Source of the DNA: Bacillota bacterium
Lineage (GTDB): Bacteria > Bacillota > Sulfobacillia > JAJZYS01 > JAJYTV01
Assembly (NCBI GenBank): GCA_021799275.1
Contig: JAJZAT010000017.1
Span: 1-64,000 of the forward strand
Reading direction: 5' to 3'
Length of the DNA: 64,000 nucleotides
This document shows, piece after piece, positions 32,663-46,700 of this stretch; position 1 is the first letter of the stretch, and each line of letters opens with the position of its first letter. Position numbers and translations under genes: made by a program. The notes under the pieces were generated by a model. The model did no database searches. It had not been told where the DNA came from and saw nothing but the letters and a program-made list of their open reading frames with translations.

Positions 32663-32939
32663 GGCAGGGCACGCCTTCCACTTCTTGCCCCGAGACCGCG
32701 CGTTTGCTATCATCGGGGGGCCACCCTCGTGACAACAACGGGCGGCCATTTTCATTATCCACAGCTTGTGGACAACGCTGTTGATAAGGTGTGGGTTTCT
32801 TATGAGGCCTGGGAACCGTGCCCGAATGCCCGATCCGTCCGAGATACTGCCGCTTCTGAGCGATGCGGAGATGCCCAAGCCCCCTGCATACGATTATAAC
32901 CCGCAGGCGATCCCGCCAAACGAGGAGGGTCAGGCACAC
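32663..32939. other. oriC, upstream part (rpmH-dnaA)
   Basis: The consensus DnaA box TTATCCACA (32755-32763) is followed by an inverted box TGTGGACAA (32767-32775), with TTGATAAGG nearby. Together with the boxes downstream of dnaA this forms a bipartite Firmicutes-type origin. Gene orientation switches here: minus-strand genes to the left, plus-strand genes to the right. Confidence 0.85.
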
Positions 32940-34286
32940 ATGGAAGACCGCGCTGAGGTCGTATGGTCCAAGGCGCGGGCTCTGCTGCAGCGCATCCTGC
33001 CCAGGCCAAGCTATGAAACATGGGTGCATCCCATGCGGCCGGTTGCCATAGAGGATGGAGTCCTTCTGCTGGCCGCGCCGTCCGAATCGACGCTCGGGGC
33101 GCTGGACGACCACCTCAGGGGGCAAATCGCCCAAGCCGTACGGGACGCTGCCGAGGCGCCGTACGACGTCCGCCTGACGGTCCAGGCGGGGGACCATCGT
33201 CCGGTCCCCACACCGCTCTCGCCGATGCCCCAGGTGCAACCGTCGCCGCCCGTCAGCGGCGCACGGGTGACCATGCACCCGCGCTTCACCTTCGACAGTT
33301 ACGTGGTGGGCAACTCGAACCGCCTTGCTCACGCCGCCTCCCTGGCCGTGGCCGAGATGCCCGGCCGGGCCTACAACCCGCTCTTCATCTACGGCGGCGT
33401 CGGTCTCGGCAAGACGCACCTGATGCAGGCGATCGGCAACCTCGCGCTGCAGCGGCGTCCGAATCTCAAGGTTTTGTACGTCCCGGCGGAGACCTTCACC
33501 AACGACATGATCAACTCCGTCATGGATGGCAAGGGGTATGAATTTCGGAACCGCTACCGCTCCATTGACCTCCTGCTGATCGACGACATCCAGTTCATCT
33601 CCGGCAAGGTCGGCACGCAGGAAGAGTTCTTCCACACCTTCGAAGCCCTTTACGGAGCACAGAAACAGATTGTGATCTCCTCGGACAGGACCCCGAAGGA
33701 GATCACAACCCTCGAGAGCCGTCTCAGATCCCGCTTCGAGTGGGGCCTTATCACCGACATCCAGCCACCGGACTTCGAGATGCGTCTCGCCATCCTGCGC
33801 AAGAAGGCCCTGGCAGACAACCTCGACGTCGACCACGCCGCCCTCGAGTTCATCGCGACGCACATCGAGACGAACATTCGCGAACTCGAGGGAGCACTTA
33901 TACGTTTCATTGCATACTGCTCCGTGCATCACGTACCGTTCACCCGGGACTACGCCCCTGTCGCCCTGCACGACCTCCTGCCGGCCCAGAAGGTCCGCAA
34001 GGTGACGATTCCCATGATCCAGCAGCAGGTGGCGGAGTACTACAGCCTCGACATCCAGGATTTCAGCGCCAAGAAGCGTACCCGGGCCGTCTCCTATCCT
34101 CGGCAGATCGCCATGTACCTCGCCCGCGAGCTCACCGACAGCTCTCTGCCCAAGATCGGCGAGGAATTCGGTGGCCGCGACCACTCCACAGTCATGCACG
34201 CGTGCGACAAGATCTCCAGCGATCTGCGCGCAGATCCCCAATTCCGCCAGGTAGTCGACTCGATCATCGACAGGATCCGTTCCTGA
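32940..34286 (+). CDS. dnaA: Replication initiator DnaA
   Basis: This is a 448-residue AAA+ initiator. Domain I covers residues 1-75 ([20 protein letters not shown]), followed by a Pro-rich linker. Domain III has Walker [11 protein letters not shown] near 152 and Walker [13 protein letters not shown]. Domain IV contains the box-binding [18 protein letters not shown] 32940 gives the normal domain I and has GAGGAGGG upstream; in-frame starts at 32766 or 32826 would add a poorly conserved leader. Flanking DnaA boxes suggest autoregulation. Confidence 0.98.
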   Translation: MEDRAEVVWSKARALLQRILPRPSYETWVHPMRPVAIEDGVLLLAAPSESTLGALDDHLRGQIAQAVRDAAEAPYDVRLTVQAGDHRPVPTPLSPMPQVQPSPPVSGARVTMHPRFTFDSYVVGNSNRLAHAASLAVAEMPGRAYNPLFIYGGVGLGKTHLMQAIGNLALQRRPNLKVLYVPAETFTNDMINSVMDGKGYEFRNRYRSIDLLLIDDIQFISGKVGTQEEFFHTFEALYGAQKQIVISSDRTPKEITTLESRLRSRFEWGLITDIQPPDFEMRLAILRKKALADNLDVDHAALEFIATHIETNIRELEGALIRFIAYCSVHHVPFTRDYAPVALHDLLPAQKVRKVTIPMIQQQVAEYYSLDIQDFSAKKRTRAVSYPRQIAMYLARELTDSSLPKIGEEFGGRDHSTVMHACDKISSDLRADPQFRQVVDSIIDRIRS

Positions 34287-34525
34287 TCGACCTGTGCACA
34301 AAGGTGTGGAAAGGGTTGCGGATATGCAGTGCACCCATTGGGGACAAGTCCCGTCCTGTGGACAGGCTCCGAGTTCATCCGCAAGTTGTCCACTTTCCAT
34401 CCCAGCCCGAAATCCCTTCGCCTAGAGCTTCGTGGGGGATATCCACACTATCCCGTCCTCTACTGCTCCTGCTTCTTTGATTGATCAAGAGAGTCCAAGC
34501 AGTTCTTACGCGGGGTGAATACACG
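34287..34525. other. oriC, downstream part (dnaA-dnaN)
   Basis: This 239-bp gap contains a cluster of DnaA boxes, perfect or near perfect: TGTGCACAA (near 34293), GTGTGGAAA, CTGTGGACA, TTGTCCACT and ATATCCACA (near 34440), then an AT-richer stretch with TTTGATTGATCAAG before dnaN. It is the likely unwinding side of the bipartite origin. Confidence 0.85.
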
Positions 34526-35638
34526 ATGCTCATCTTCGAGACGCCGGCCCAGATCCTGTCCGATGCCCTCGTCCTCGTCTCACGTGCCGTCGCGCAGCGC
34601 GACCAGGTACCGTCCATGACAGGGGTGCTCCTGCGAGCCGCGGCAGGGGAGGTTGAACTGACCGCCACGGACGGGGAGCTTGCGATGCGCGTGGCCGTTC
34701 CCGCCGAGGTCGAGGCGGAGGGATCCGTCCTGGTGCCGGCCCGCACGTTCGCGGACCTGCTGCGCCTCGTGCCGCCCGAAACCTCGGTCCAGTTCCGCGG
34801 CCTCGACGGACAGGTCGGCATCCGCTTCCTGCGGTCGCGCTTCGACCTGCCGACACTGCGCAGCGAGGAGTTCCCGCCGCTTGACTTCGAGAGCCCGGCC
34901 GAGCCCTTCATGGTGCGCGGCGACTCCTTCAAGGAACTCGTGCGCAAGACGAGCTATGCCGTATCCGCGCGGGATGACGGACGCCTATTTACGATCGGCA
35001 TGTCTCTGACCCTGCGCGAGGGCTACCTGTCCGCCGCGACAACCGACAACCATCGGCTCGCATGGGCGAGGGTACCCGTCGCCAGCGAGGGACCGGACCA
35101 GGAGATCCTGTTGCCGGCGCGAGCGCTCGCCGAGATCGTCCGCGCTCTGCCGGACGACGAGGTCGAGGTTCGCTTCGAGCCGAACAGGATGCTGCTGCGA
35201 ACCCCCGGCGGCCTGACGACGTTCCTGACGGCGATCAGGGCCCAGTTCCCGGACACTCGTCGGGTGGTGTTCGACAGCTACGCCACCACGGTCCGGTTCG
35301 ATCTCGGTCCGGTGCTGGCCGCCGTCGAGCGCACCCAGCTCGTCGCAGACCAGAAGAACGCGCGCCTTCGCCTGAAGGTTGAGGAGAAACTCGTACGCAT
35401 CAGCGCCAGCTCGAGCGAGGGAGGGCAGGGTGCGGAGGAGGTGCCCGTCGAGATGAGCGGCGATCCTGTCGAGCTTGTCTTCGGACCCAAGTACCTTGTC
35501 GATGGCCTGCGCTCGCTGCCGGACGGCCCGGCGGTGCTCGAGGTGATGCACGCGGAGAGCCCGGCGCGCTTCAGGCCGGACATCGAGCGCCGCGACCAGT
35601 TCGCCATCGTCATGCCGCTCAGGCAGACCGAATCCTGA
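34526..35638 (+). CDS. dnaN: DNA polymerase III beta (sliding clamp)
   Basis: This 370-residue protein forms the dimeric ring that tethers DNA polymerase. It is three repeats of the clamp fold, with TGVLLRAAAGEVELTATDGEL in domain 1, FTIGMSLTLREGYLSAATTDNHRL in the middle and the C-terminal AIVMPLR. ATG 34526 is the expected N-terminus (LIFETPAQILSDAL); an ATG at 34481 would add 15 residues. The stop overlaps the next start. Confidence 0.98.
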   Translation: MLIFETPAQILSDALVLVSRAVAQRDQVPSMTGVLLRAAAGEVELTATDGELAMRVAVPAEVEAEGSVLVPARTFADLLRLVPPETSVQFRGLDGQVGIRFLRSRFDLPTLRSEEFPPLDFESPAEPFMVRGDSFKELVRKTSYAVSARDDGRLFTIGMSLTLREGYLSAATTDNHRLAWARVPVASEGPDQEILLPARALAEIVRALPDDEVEVRFEPNRMLLRTPGGLTTFLTAIRAQFPDTRRVVFDSYATTVRFDLGPVLAAVERTQLVADQKNARLRLKVEEKLVRISASSSEGGQGAEEVPVEMSGDPVELVFGPKYLVDGLRSLPDGPAVLEVMHAESPARFRPDIERRDQFAIVMPLRQTES

Positions 35639-35862
35639 TGCGATCTCTGCCGATCCGTGACGCCGCGCAGGGACTGCCTTTGCAGGCGGCCGTGCAGATT
35701 GCCGGCTGGGCGGAGACCGGCGGACAGGCGAAGATCCTGGTGCAGCAGGGTCTTGTGACGGTGAACGGGCAGGTGGAGACGCGCCGCAGCCACTTCGTGC
35801 GCCTTGGCGACGTGCTCTCCTACTCCGGGGAAGAAGTGGAGATCACGAGCGATGATCGTTGA
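35638..35862 (+). CDS. yaaA: S4-domain RNA-binding protein YaaA
   Basis: This is a 74-residue S4-like domain (LQAAVQIAGWAETGGQAKIL, then GLVTVNGQVETRR). It overlaps the dnaN stop and the recF start, in the conserved dnaN-yaaA-recF order. It is a ribosome-associated RNA-binding protein in Bacillus. Confidence 0.93.
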   Translation: MRSLPIRDAAQGLPLQAAVQIAGWAETGGQAKILVQQGLVTVNGQVETRRSHFVRLGDVLSYSGEEVEITSDDR

Positions 35863-36925
35863 GACGCTCTCGCTCGAGAACTGGCGCAATGTCCGTGCAG
35901 CCCAGGTGGAGTTCGATCCGGGCCTGACCCTGTTCACGGGTCCGAACGCGCAGGGCAAGACGAACCTGCTCGAAGCCGTCTTCCTCCTGGCCACAGGCCG
36001 CTCCCACCGGACGTCGCGTCCGGAGGAACTGGTTTCGTTCGAAGGTGATCACGCCTACCTGCGCGCGCGGATCCGGCGCCCGAGCGGCGGGTACCAGCTC
36101 ACGGCGCGCATCGATGGGGGCCGCGTCACGCGCCAGCGCGAAGGCAAACTCTTCCGGCGAGGGCAGGACCCTCTCGGCGATTTCGCCGCGGTGCTGTTTG
36201 CGCCGGAGGACCTTTTGGCCCTCAAGGGCGCTCCAGCCGATCGCCGGCGCCTTCTGGACCTCGATGTCGGACAGGCGTCCCTGTCCTACCGCCAGGCTCA
36301 CGTGCGCTATGGGCAGGTTCTGCGCCAGCGCAACGCCCTCTTGCGGACCTACGAGCGCCCCCCCAGGGAACTGCTCGCCACCTGGGATTCCGCCTGGGCC
36401 CAGGCGGCGGTCGCCCTTACGCGTGAGCGGCAGAAGCTGGTTGAGCGACTGGCTCCGCATTTCTCAGCGCGCTATGGGGAGATTTCCGGCGTTGATCCGG
36501 CAAGCCTCGAATACGAGCCGTCCCTCAAGGCCTCCGACTCCGCGCACGCCCTCGAGCTTCTCGCGGAGCGCCGTGAGGATGAGCTTCGGCGCAGGACCAG
36601 CCTTTTGGGGCCGCATCGCGACGATTTCAAGGCCGGGGTTGACGGACGCGATCTGAGACTCTACGGCTCGCAGGGCGAGCAGCGTACCGTTCTTGTGGCG
36701 TTCAAGCTTGCGGCCGTCTCGCTGCTGGGGGAGGGGTCCGACGGACCACCGGTTCTGCTGCTCGATGACGTGCTGTCGGAACTCGACCAAGACCGCAGGA
36801 GAAATCTTCTTCTGGCCGCCACAGGCACGCAGACCATCGTCACGACCACGGAATCCGCCCTTGCCGGCATGCAGCCCGGCATGACGTACGCAGTGCGTGA
36901 CGGAGAGTACGTAAGGACATGGTAG
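35852..36925 (+). CDS. recF: DNA replication and repair protein RecF
   Basis: This 357-residue SMC-like ATPase acts in loading RecA on gapped DNA. It has the N-terminal LENWRNVRAAQVEF, Walker A TGPNAQGKTNLLEA, the signature YGSQGEQRTVLVAFKLA and Walker B VLLLDDVLSELDQDRR. ATG 35852 overlaps yaaA. Confidence 0.97.
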   Translation: MIVETLSLENWRNVRAAQVEFDPGLTLFTGPNAQGKTNLLEAVFLLATGRSHRTSRPEELVSFEGDHAYLRARIRRPSGGYQLTARIDGGRVTRQREGKLFRRGQDPLGDFAAVLFAPEDLLALKGAPADRRRLLDLDVGQASLSYRQAHVRYGQVLRQRNALLRTYERPPRELLATWDSAWAQAAVALTRERQKLVERLAPHFSARYGEISGVDPASLEYEPSLKASDSAHALELLAERREDELRRRTSLLGPHRDDFKAGVDGRDLRLYGSQGEQRTVLVAFKLAAVSLLGEGSDGPPVLLLDDVLSELDQDRRRNLLLAATGTQTIVTTTESALAGMQPGMTYAVRDGEYVRTW

Positions 36926-37345
36926 AATCGAGACTGGGGGAGATCATCAAGGGATTTGTCGCGAGCAGCGGCTTCGTCCGGCAGATGCGACTCTACAGCG
37001 CCTATGGCCACTGGGAGGCGATCGTCGGAGCCGAGGTCGCGCGGCACGTGCGCCCGCTGCGCATTGAGCGCGGCATCCTCTGGCTTGTCGCCGATTCCGG
37101 CGTCTGGGCCGAGGAAACGTCGTTCGCAAGGCCCGTCATTCTTGAGGCCTTGAAGCGGCATGGCGTCGATGTGCGTGACATTCGCCTGCGTCAGGGCACC
37201 CTGCCGCGGCCGGAGTCTCTTGCGGATCTGCCGCACAGGCAACTCGCGCCGCCACCGCCACCTTCGCCGGCGGCGGAACTCATCCGGGATCCGGACCTGC
37301 GCCAGGCATTCACGGCTCTTGGCCCGCGCAAGGAGGGAGATCCGC

Positions 37346-37368
<23 letters not shown>
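36919..37368 (+). CDS. DUF721 (DciA-like) protein
   Basis: This is a 149-residue protein. Residues 20-95 contain YSAYGHWEAIVGAEVARHVRP, ILWLVADSGVWAEE and the strand that precedes DVRDIRLRQG, matching DUF721. DciA proteins of this fold load DnaB in many bacteria, although Firmicutes with DnaI-type loaders also carry relatives. Its start overlaps recF by 7 bp and its 3' end overlaps remB. The tail is Pro-rich. Confidence 0.75.
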
Positions 37369-39489
<2,121 letters not shown>

Positions 39490-39501
39490 CGGACGAACGC
39501 C

Positions 39502-39535
39502 GCCGGCCGCCCTTTTCTGGGGCGGCCGGCTTCTC
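39502..39535. terminator. Terminator after gyrB
   Basis: An 11-bp perfect stem GCCGGCCGCCC/GGGCGGCCGGC around TTTTCTG is followed by TTCTC. It lies between convergent gyrB and the CDF gene, so it may serve both directions. Confidence 0.75.
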
Positions 39536-39606
39536 TGTCCATCGCTGGGCGTGCAGGCCGGCATGCGCGTCGCGGCCTGCCGGTTGAGCCCGCATCAGGT
39601 TTCATC

Positions 39607-40527
39607 CTACGAGGCGCAGTCCCCGCCGCCGCAGGGGCGGCTCTGGCTCTCCACCTGGAAGGTGCAGTGGGCGATGCCGAAACGCTGCTCGAGCAGATCC
39701 GTGGCACGGGCGATGACGGTGCCCGTCTCCGCCAGAGGCATGTCGGCCAGCACCAGGTGCGCCGACAGGGCACGCTCGCCGCTGCCGATGCTCCAGACGT
39801 GCATGTGATGGCAGGAGCGCACCGCCGTATCCAACTCGATCGCCTTGCACAGAGCATCGAGGTCGACATCGCCTGGCGTCGCCTCCATAAGGATCGCGAC
39901 GGTCTCGCGCAGGATGCCCCAGGCGAAGCGCACGATCAGCAGCGACACGACGATCGAGGCGATCGGGTCGGCCACGCGCCAGCCTGTGAGGGCGATGACC
40001 AGGCCGGACAGGAGCACCGTGGCGGAGGCCGCGGCGTCCGTCATCACGTGCAGCCAGGCGCTCCGCACGTTGAGGCTCTCGTGGTGGTGCCCGCCCTGCA
40101 GCCTGAGACCGATGTAGAGATTGCCGAGCATGCCCAGGAGGGCCACCACCCACACGATGGTCCCCTGCACGGCGACGGGGTGCAGAAGGCGCCCGATCGC
40201 CTCGACGACGATGGCGCCCGAGACGAGCAGCAAGGTCGAAGCGTTGAAGAGCGCCGCGAGGATGCCGGCGCGCGAGAAGCCGTAGCTCCATCGCCCTGCG
40301 GCCGGGCGCCTTTCAAGGCGTGTCGAGAAGAGCGAGGCGCCGAGCGCCAGGACGTCGGTGAGGACATGACCCGCGTCGCCCAGGAGGCCCAGGCTGTGCG
40401 CGATGAAGCCGCCGACCGCCTCGATCAGCAGGATCAAGACCGCCAGCGTGAACGCTGCGCGCAGGAAGCGCTCCCCGGAAGCGTGGTCATGGGACGCTCC
40501 GTGCGGATGCTCGTGCTGCACGCCCAT
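39607..40527 (-). CDS. Cation diffusion facilitator transporter
   Basis: This 306-residue CDF protein has an N-terminal His-rich start (HEHPHGASHDHASGE) and six transmembrane segments. The metal motifs are SLGLLGDAGHVLTDV, which has an H-x3-D pair in TM2, and HVMTDAAAS in TM5 (HxxxD). A cytoplasmic C-terminal domain ends in the Cys-containing CGGGDCAS. Zn, Cd or Co export driven by the proton gradient is expected. It sits between gyrB and gyrA on the opposite strand, an insertion into an otherwise conserved block. Confidence 0.93.
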   Translation of the reverse strand: MGVQHEHPHGASHDHASGERFLRAAFTLAVLILLIEAVGGFIAHSLGLLGDAGHVLTDVLALGASLFSTRLERRPAAGRWSYGFSRAGILAALFNASTLLLVSGAIVVEAIGRLLHPVAVQGTIVWVVALLGMLGNLYIGLRLQGGHHHESLNVRSAWLHVMTDAAASATVLLSGLVIALTGWRVADPIASIVVSLLIVRFAWGILRETVAILMEATPGDVDLDALCKAIELDTAVRSCHHMHVWSIGSGERALSAHLVLADMPLAETGTVIARATDLLEQRFGIAHCTFQVESQSRPCGGGDCAS

Positions 40528-40646
40528 GAACCTCTCCCTTCCGGGTCCACCCCTGCGCCGACTGCCCTACATTCTAGTCCCGGGGCTCGTGGCGCGTCCA
40601 ACCGCCTGGACACTGCGGGGACGCAAAGGATATGCTAAGATCGGTT

Positions 40647-40668
40647 TGGGGCGTGTCCCCATTTTTTT
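40647..40668 (+). terminator. Terminator-like hairpin before gyrA
   Basis: A 5-bp stem TGGGG/CCCCA with loop CGTGT is followed by seven Ts, 26 bp before the gyrA start. The stem is short, so a regulatory attenuator is possible but unproven. Confidence 0.4.
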
Positions 40669-40693
40669 GCGTACGCATGGTGGAGGGACCTGA

Positions 40694-43147
<2,454 letters not shown>

Positions 43148-43161
43148 CGCGATCTGAACCT

Positions 43162-43190
43162 GGGGCTCTCCGCGAGGGGAGCCCTTATCT
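43162..43190 (+). terminator. Terminator after gyrA
   Basis: Stem GGGCTC/GAGCCC with an extended inner pairing (CC/GG) is followed by TTATCTTAT, 15 bp after the gyrA stop. Confidence 0.75.
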
Positions 43191-43327
43191 TATCCGCACG
43201 CCGGACCTACGCGCACGTGCCCAACCTTGCATTGCATCCCGGCGCCACGCTCTTCAAGAAAGGCGGAGGGCCGCCCCCGGCAGCCTAGACTGCCTCGGGA
43301 CGGCCCCGCCCGCTACCGCTCCTCGGT

Positions 43328-44134
43328 TCAGTGGCGACGGGTGTGCGTGGGTTCTAGGTCTGGCGCGGCGTATTGCACGCCGGCGCGCTCTCCCGGGTAG
43401 CTGTACTCGTTGCGGCCCGAGGCCTGGTATCCGTGGCTCGCGCCGGCGGCCGTCCGGCCGAAGCCGGACTGCGTCTGCGCATATCCGCGGCTAGCGAAGG
43501 TCTCGGGGGTCCTGCCAGTGGCACCGGTATAGGTCGTGCCGCGGTTGGCGGACGCATACGTCGCGCCGTACTGCGAGACCCCCTGATGCGTGGGCGGCAG
43601 GTGCGTCGAGCGCAACCATTCCGCCGGAGAGTCTTGGGGTTTGAGGCTGGGGTACCAGCCGTGCTGCTCCGCGATCTTGTAGAGCTCGTAGGCCTGCTCA
43701 AGGTGCTGGCGCGAGATGTCTGCCAGGGTCCGGCGCAACTGGGGCTGCGAGGCCTCCGTGGCCACTTCCATGAACTTCGTCGCCGCAGTCTTGCAGTCGA
43801 CGAGGCAGTCCAGGACCATGGTGCGGTCTTCGATGCGGCCGGTCGGTTCCGGGCGAACCGTCTGCCGGCTCGGCTTTTGGCCGCTTTCCCCACGGAAGTG
43901 CGAACCGTACTGCGTCATGCCTGTCTCATGCGTGCCAGGCTCGTGAGCGTAGCCGATGAGCTCCTGGTAGGTCCTCTCCGCGTTGCGCTGATGCGCGTGG
44001 AACACGGTCTCAAGCTCGTGATCCCTCGTCTCCTCGGCGTAGAACGCGAGCTTGTCGACGGAGTTCGACGTTGAGAGCAGGACCTCGTGCAGACCCATCG
44101 CCTCGGACACGGTCAGCTGATGCGAACCGACCAA
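43328..44134 (-). CDS. Spore coat protein CotF-like, two coat domains
   Basis: This is a 268-residue protein. Two CotF-type four-helix segments are visible: residues about 7-62 (TVSEAMGLHEVLLSTSNSVD) and about 103-165 (DRTMVLDCLVDCKTAATKFM, then LEQAYELYKIAEQHGWYPS). After residue 170 the sequence is Gly/Ser/Thr/Tyr-rich and repetitive (QYGATYASANRGTTYTGATG). TTG 44134 has GGAGGGGG upstream. The C-terminal low-complexity tail is longer than in Bacillus CotF. It is expected in the spore coat. Confidence 0.8.
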   Translation of the reverse strand: MVGSHQLTVSEAMGLHEVLLSTSNSVDKLAFYAEETRDHELETVFHAHQRNAERTYQELIGYAHEPGTHETGMTQYGSHFRGESGQKPSRQTVRPEPTGRIEDRTMVLDCLVDCKTAATKFMEVATEASQPQLRRTLADISRQHLEQAYELYKIAEQHGWYPSLKPQDSPAEWLRSTHLPPTHQGVSQYGATYASANRGTTYTGATGRTPETFASRGYAQTQSGFGRTAAGASHGYQASGRNEYSYPGERAGVQYAAPDLEPTHTRRH

Positions 44135-44300
44135 CGGGCAGCCCCCTCCCTCGAATCACCCGCCGTCTCCGACGGGCAAGCCTAGGTTCTGCCGACCTTC
44201 GCCCGTTATGTTGGTACATGCTGCGCCAAGATCGAAGCATCTGCCAACGCCGCTTCGGGCGCGCGTTGCGCGTTGCGCGCGGAGACCGCGGCGCCTTGGG

Positions 44301-46145
44301 CTAATAGAGGGCGCGCAGGGCCGAGATGAGGTTCGCGACGTCCGGCCAGCCGATGCCGGTGCGCGAGTCGTAGGTGGTGTTGTTCGGATTGTGCAGGGCG
44401 CCTGGCCCATAGCGCGATGCGGCGACATTGTAGAGGGCCTGCGACGCCGAAGGCACGTACGGTACGGCGGCCCGGCAAAGCGCCCAGATCGCCGCCCAGG
44501 CCGGCGCGCCGAGACTCGTGCCGCCTTGCTGCCACCAGCCGCCCATGTAGACGGCGACGCCCGTGGCCGGATTGCCGACGAACGCGACATCGGGCACCTG
44601 GCGCTGCGCTCTGCCCGTTACGCGCTGCTGCCAGTAGGGAGCGGGGAACGACGTCGGTCCAAAGGTGGAGGTCACGGGCGGCTGGTTCCAGTACGTCTCG
44701 AAAAACGAGGCCTGGTTGCGCTCGATCAGGGTTGTGCCGCCAACCGCCACGGCGCTCGGGTCTACGCCCGGCCAGATGAGCGGCGGCGGTCCGGACTGCC
44801 CCAGGTTGTCCCCGCCCGCGGCGAACAGCGAGAAGCCCTCCGCCTGGAGCGCGGCGAGTTCCTGGCTTGCGCCCTGGAACGAGCCCTGATTCGCGAAGAC
44901 GCCCCAGGAGACCGACGCGATGTCCGCGCCGTTGCGTGCCTGGCCCGAGAGAGCCGCGACAAGATCCGAGGGGAAGTCCTGGGCGGAACCGCTGGCGCTG
45001 TCCTCCACGACGATCAGCTGGCTGAGTGGCGCCAAGGCGTGCGCCCACTCGATGTCCATCGTCGCCTCGAGGCCGGGCGCAAGGCTCTGGCCGGAAAGGC
45101 TCTCCACGCGGATGCTTGGCGCCGGCAGGCCGAAGGCGTTGTCGAATGTGGCGATGTCCTGGTAGGAGAAGCCCTGGCGCACATAAAGCACGATGGCCTG
45201 GCCTTGGCCGAAGTCCCCGCCGACCCAGGTGTTGTAGATGTCGTAGGCGCGCGCGATCTTCTGCGGTGTGAAGACGAAGGACGGGACGGTGAGCCCGGCC
45301 GGCGGCAGGCCACGCACGTGCACGTCGGCGAACGCGGTGGTGCGCTGTCCGGTGCGGCCGTCGGTGACCGTCACGCCGAGACGGTAGGTACCGCGCGCCG
45401 CGTTGGCGCCGAACGGGATCTGCTCCTGCCTCGCGCTGTTTCCGCCCATCAGCGGCACGAGGTTCCCTTCCGGGTTGTGCATCGTCCAGGTGAAGCCGAG
45501 CGGATCGCTGGCGAGCACCCCGCCGACGATCGCGGCGACGCTCAGAACGCTGCCCGGCTGCAGTGTCGAGACCGCAAGGGAGATGCGCGCGTAAAGCCCT
45601 GTGGGTGTGGGCGTCCTGTGGGGCGGCCATGTCTCTTTGAGCCCGAGCGCGGTCGCCAGAAGCGACGTAGGCATGTACATCGTGCGGTCGGCATAGAGTG
45701 CATCAGGCAGCCGTTCGCTTCCGATCTGCAGCGAGCGGCCGGCGGGCGTCCACTCCTTGCGGCGCACGACGAGCCGCACGTGACGGATCTGCACCCGGAC
45801 GGCCCCATGGAACGAGCCGGACCGCGCCAGGGTCGCCATCAGGGCCCGGGGCGGCGCACCGCCGAGGACGACCATCTGGCTTTTCCGCACCCAGCGGATC
45901 GAGAGGTGCGCGAGCGAGGCGGCGTAGCGCGCGGCCGTATAAAGCCTTCCCCGGTAGACGATGGAGACTGGGGCAAGGTTCGTGCCGTTCCAGAAGGCGT
46001 TGTTGTCCGGCGTCACGCTGTGCCCCGCGAGCAGCAGCGTCTGAGCGCTCGCGTATGCGGTGACGTAGCTCGCCGCCAGGGCGGGAGTCGCGGCCGCGAG
46101 GCAGAGGGCGCCGCCAAGGGTCGCGCCAAGGAGCTTGCGCTTCAT
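44301..46145 (-). CDS. Secreted S53 (sedolisin) peptidase
   Basis: This is a 614-residue pre-proenzyme. A signal peptide (1-25, ends ALA) is followed by a large non-catalytic region (25-300) that includes a stalk-like domain with YADRTMYMPTSLLATALG, similar to copper amine oxidase N-terminal domains. The catalytic domain carries the S53 residues: Glu and Asp in LEATMDIEWAH (near 358-362), Asp in FAAGGDNLG (near 444) and Ser in GGTSLGAPAWAA (near 542). These enzymes work at acid pH. ATG 46145 overlaps the DUF192 stop. An acidophilic habitat is implied. Confidence 0.88.
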   Translation of the reverse strand: MKRKLLGATLGGALCLAAATPALAASYVTAYASAQTLLLAGHSVTPDNNAFWNGTNLAPVSIVYRGRLYTAARYAASLAHLSIRWVRKSQMVVLGGAPPRALMATLARSGSFHGAVRVQIRHVRLVVRRKEWTPAGRSLQIGSERLPDALYADRTMYMPTSLLATALGLKETWPPHRTPTPTGLYARISLAVSTLQPGSVLSVAAIVGGVLASDPLGFTWTMHNPEGNLVPLMGGNSARQEQIPFGANAARGTYRLGVTVTDGRTGQRTTAFADVHVRGLPPAGLTVPSFVFTPQKIARAYDIYNTWVGGDFGQGQAIVLYVRQGFSYQDIATFDNAFGLPAPSIRVESLSGQSLAPGLEATMDIEWAHALAPLSQLIVVEDSASGSAQDFPSDLVAALSGQARNGADIASVSWGVFANQGSFQGASQELAALQAEGFSLFAAGGDNLGQSGPPPLIWPGVDPSAVAVGGTTLIERNQASFFETYWNQPPVTSTFGPTSFPAPYWQQRVTGRAQRQVPDVAFVGNPATGVAVYMGGWWQQGGTSLGAPAWAAIWALCRAAVPYVPSASQALYNVAASRYGPGALHNPNNTTYDSRTGIGWPDVANLISALRALY

Positions 46146-46504
46146 CGAGATGCCTCCGGCACCATGCGGATGACGTCCCCTGGTGCCGTCGCCGCAGCGG
46201 CGATGGTGCCGTAGGGAAGCTCGAGGACGAGATGGGCGGCGGGCACGACGGGCGAAAAACGCCAGGGCATGAGCTGCATTGCATGCCGTACGACGCCGGA
46301 CCGGTCAAGAAAGAGCACGTCGATGGGAAAGCGCATGAAGGCCGCGTGCACGCTCTTGCAGGGCACGATCACGAGCCCTTCCCCTTGGGGAAGAGCGCTC
46401 CGCCCGAGGAGTCCGCGCATGCGCGAGAAGAAGCCGTCCGCCACGGTGGCGCGGGTGGCCAGATCCGTCGCCCTGGTCTGGTTGACGATACGGACGATGG
46501 CCAA
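46142..46504 (-). CDS. DUF192 family protein
   Basis: This is a 120-residue protein. GLLGRSALPQGEGLVIVPCKSVHAAF, followed by FPIDVLFLDRSGVVRHAMQL, matches the DUF192 fold. No signal peptide is seen, although many relatives are secreted or anchored. TTG 46504 has GGGAGG upstream; ATG 46591 in frame would add a leader. It overlaps the S53 start by 4 bp and is in one operon with it. The function is unknown. Confidence 0.8.
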   Translation of the reverse strand: MAIVRIVNQTRATDLATRATVADGFFSRMRGLLGRSALPQGEGLVIVPCKSVHAAFMRFPIDVLFLDRSGVVRHAMQLMPWRFSPVVPAAHLVLELPYGTIAAAATAPGDVIRMVPEASR

Positions 46505-46653
46505 TGGTGGACGCCTCCCCGGAAGTGAGTACGCCACCCAGCGGACAAAGCCTTCTGGTATTGTTCGGCAACGCGCCATGGACGCCCGCACATGCTAAAA
46601 TGATGTCGACCACAAGAACGCGGCCCATGGTCGCGCACGAGTTTCGGAGGCAT

Positions 46654-46682
46654 GGCCTGCCCCGTGGCAGGCCGTCTATTTT
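46654..46682 (+). terminator. Hairpin with T-run in the pdxS leader
   Basis: The perfect 8-bp stem GGCCTGCC/GGCAGGCC with loop CCGT is followed by GTCTATTTT, 19 bp before ATG 46701 (pdxS). TAAAAT is present at about 46596 as a possible -10. This may be an attenuator of pdxST. Confidence 0.45.
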
Positions 46683-46700
46683 CGAGGGGGTCAAAGGGGA

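Noticed and set aside
44208-46214. 668-residue plus-strand frame across the S53 gene
   Set aside because: Antisense shadow; the minus-strand frame has a signal peptide and the full S53 active-site set.
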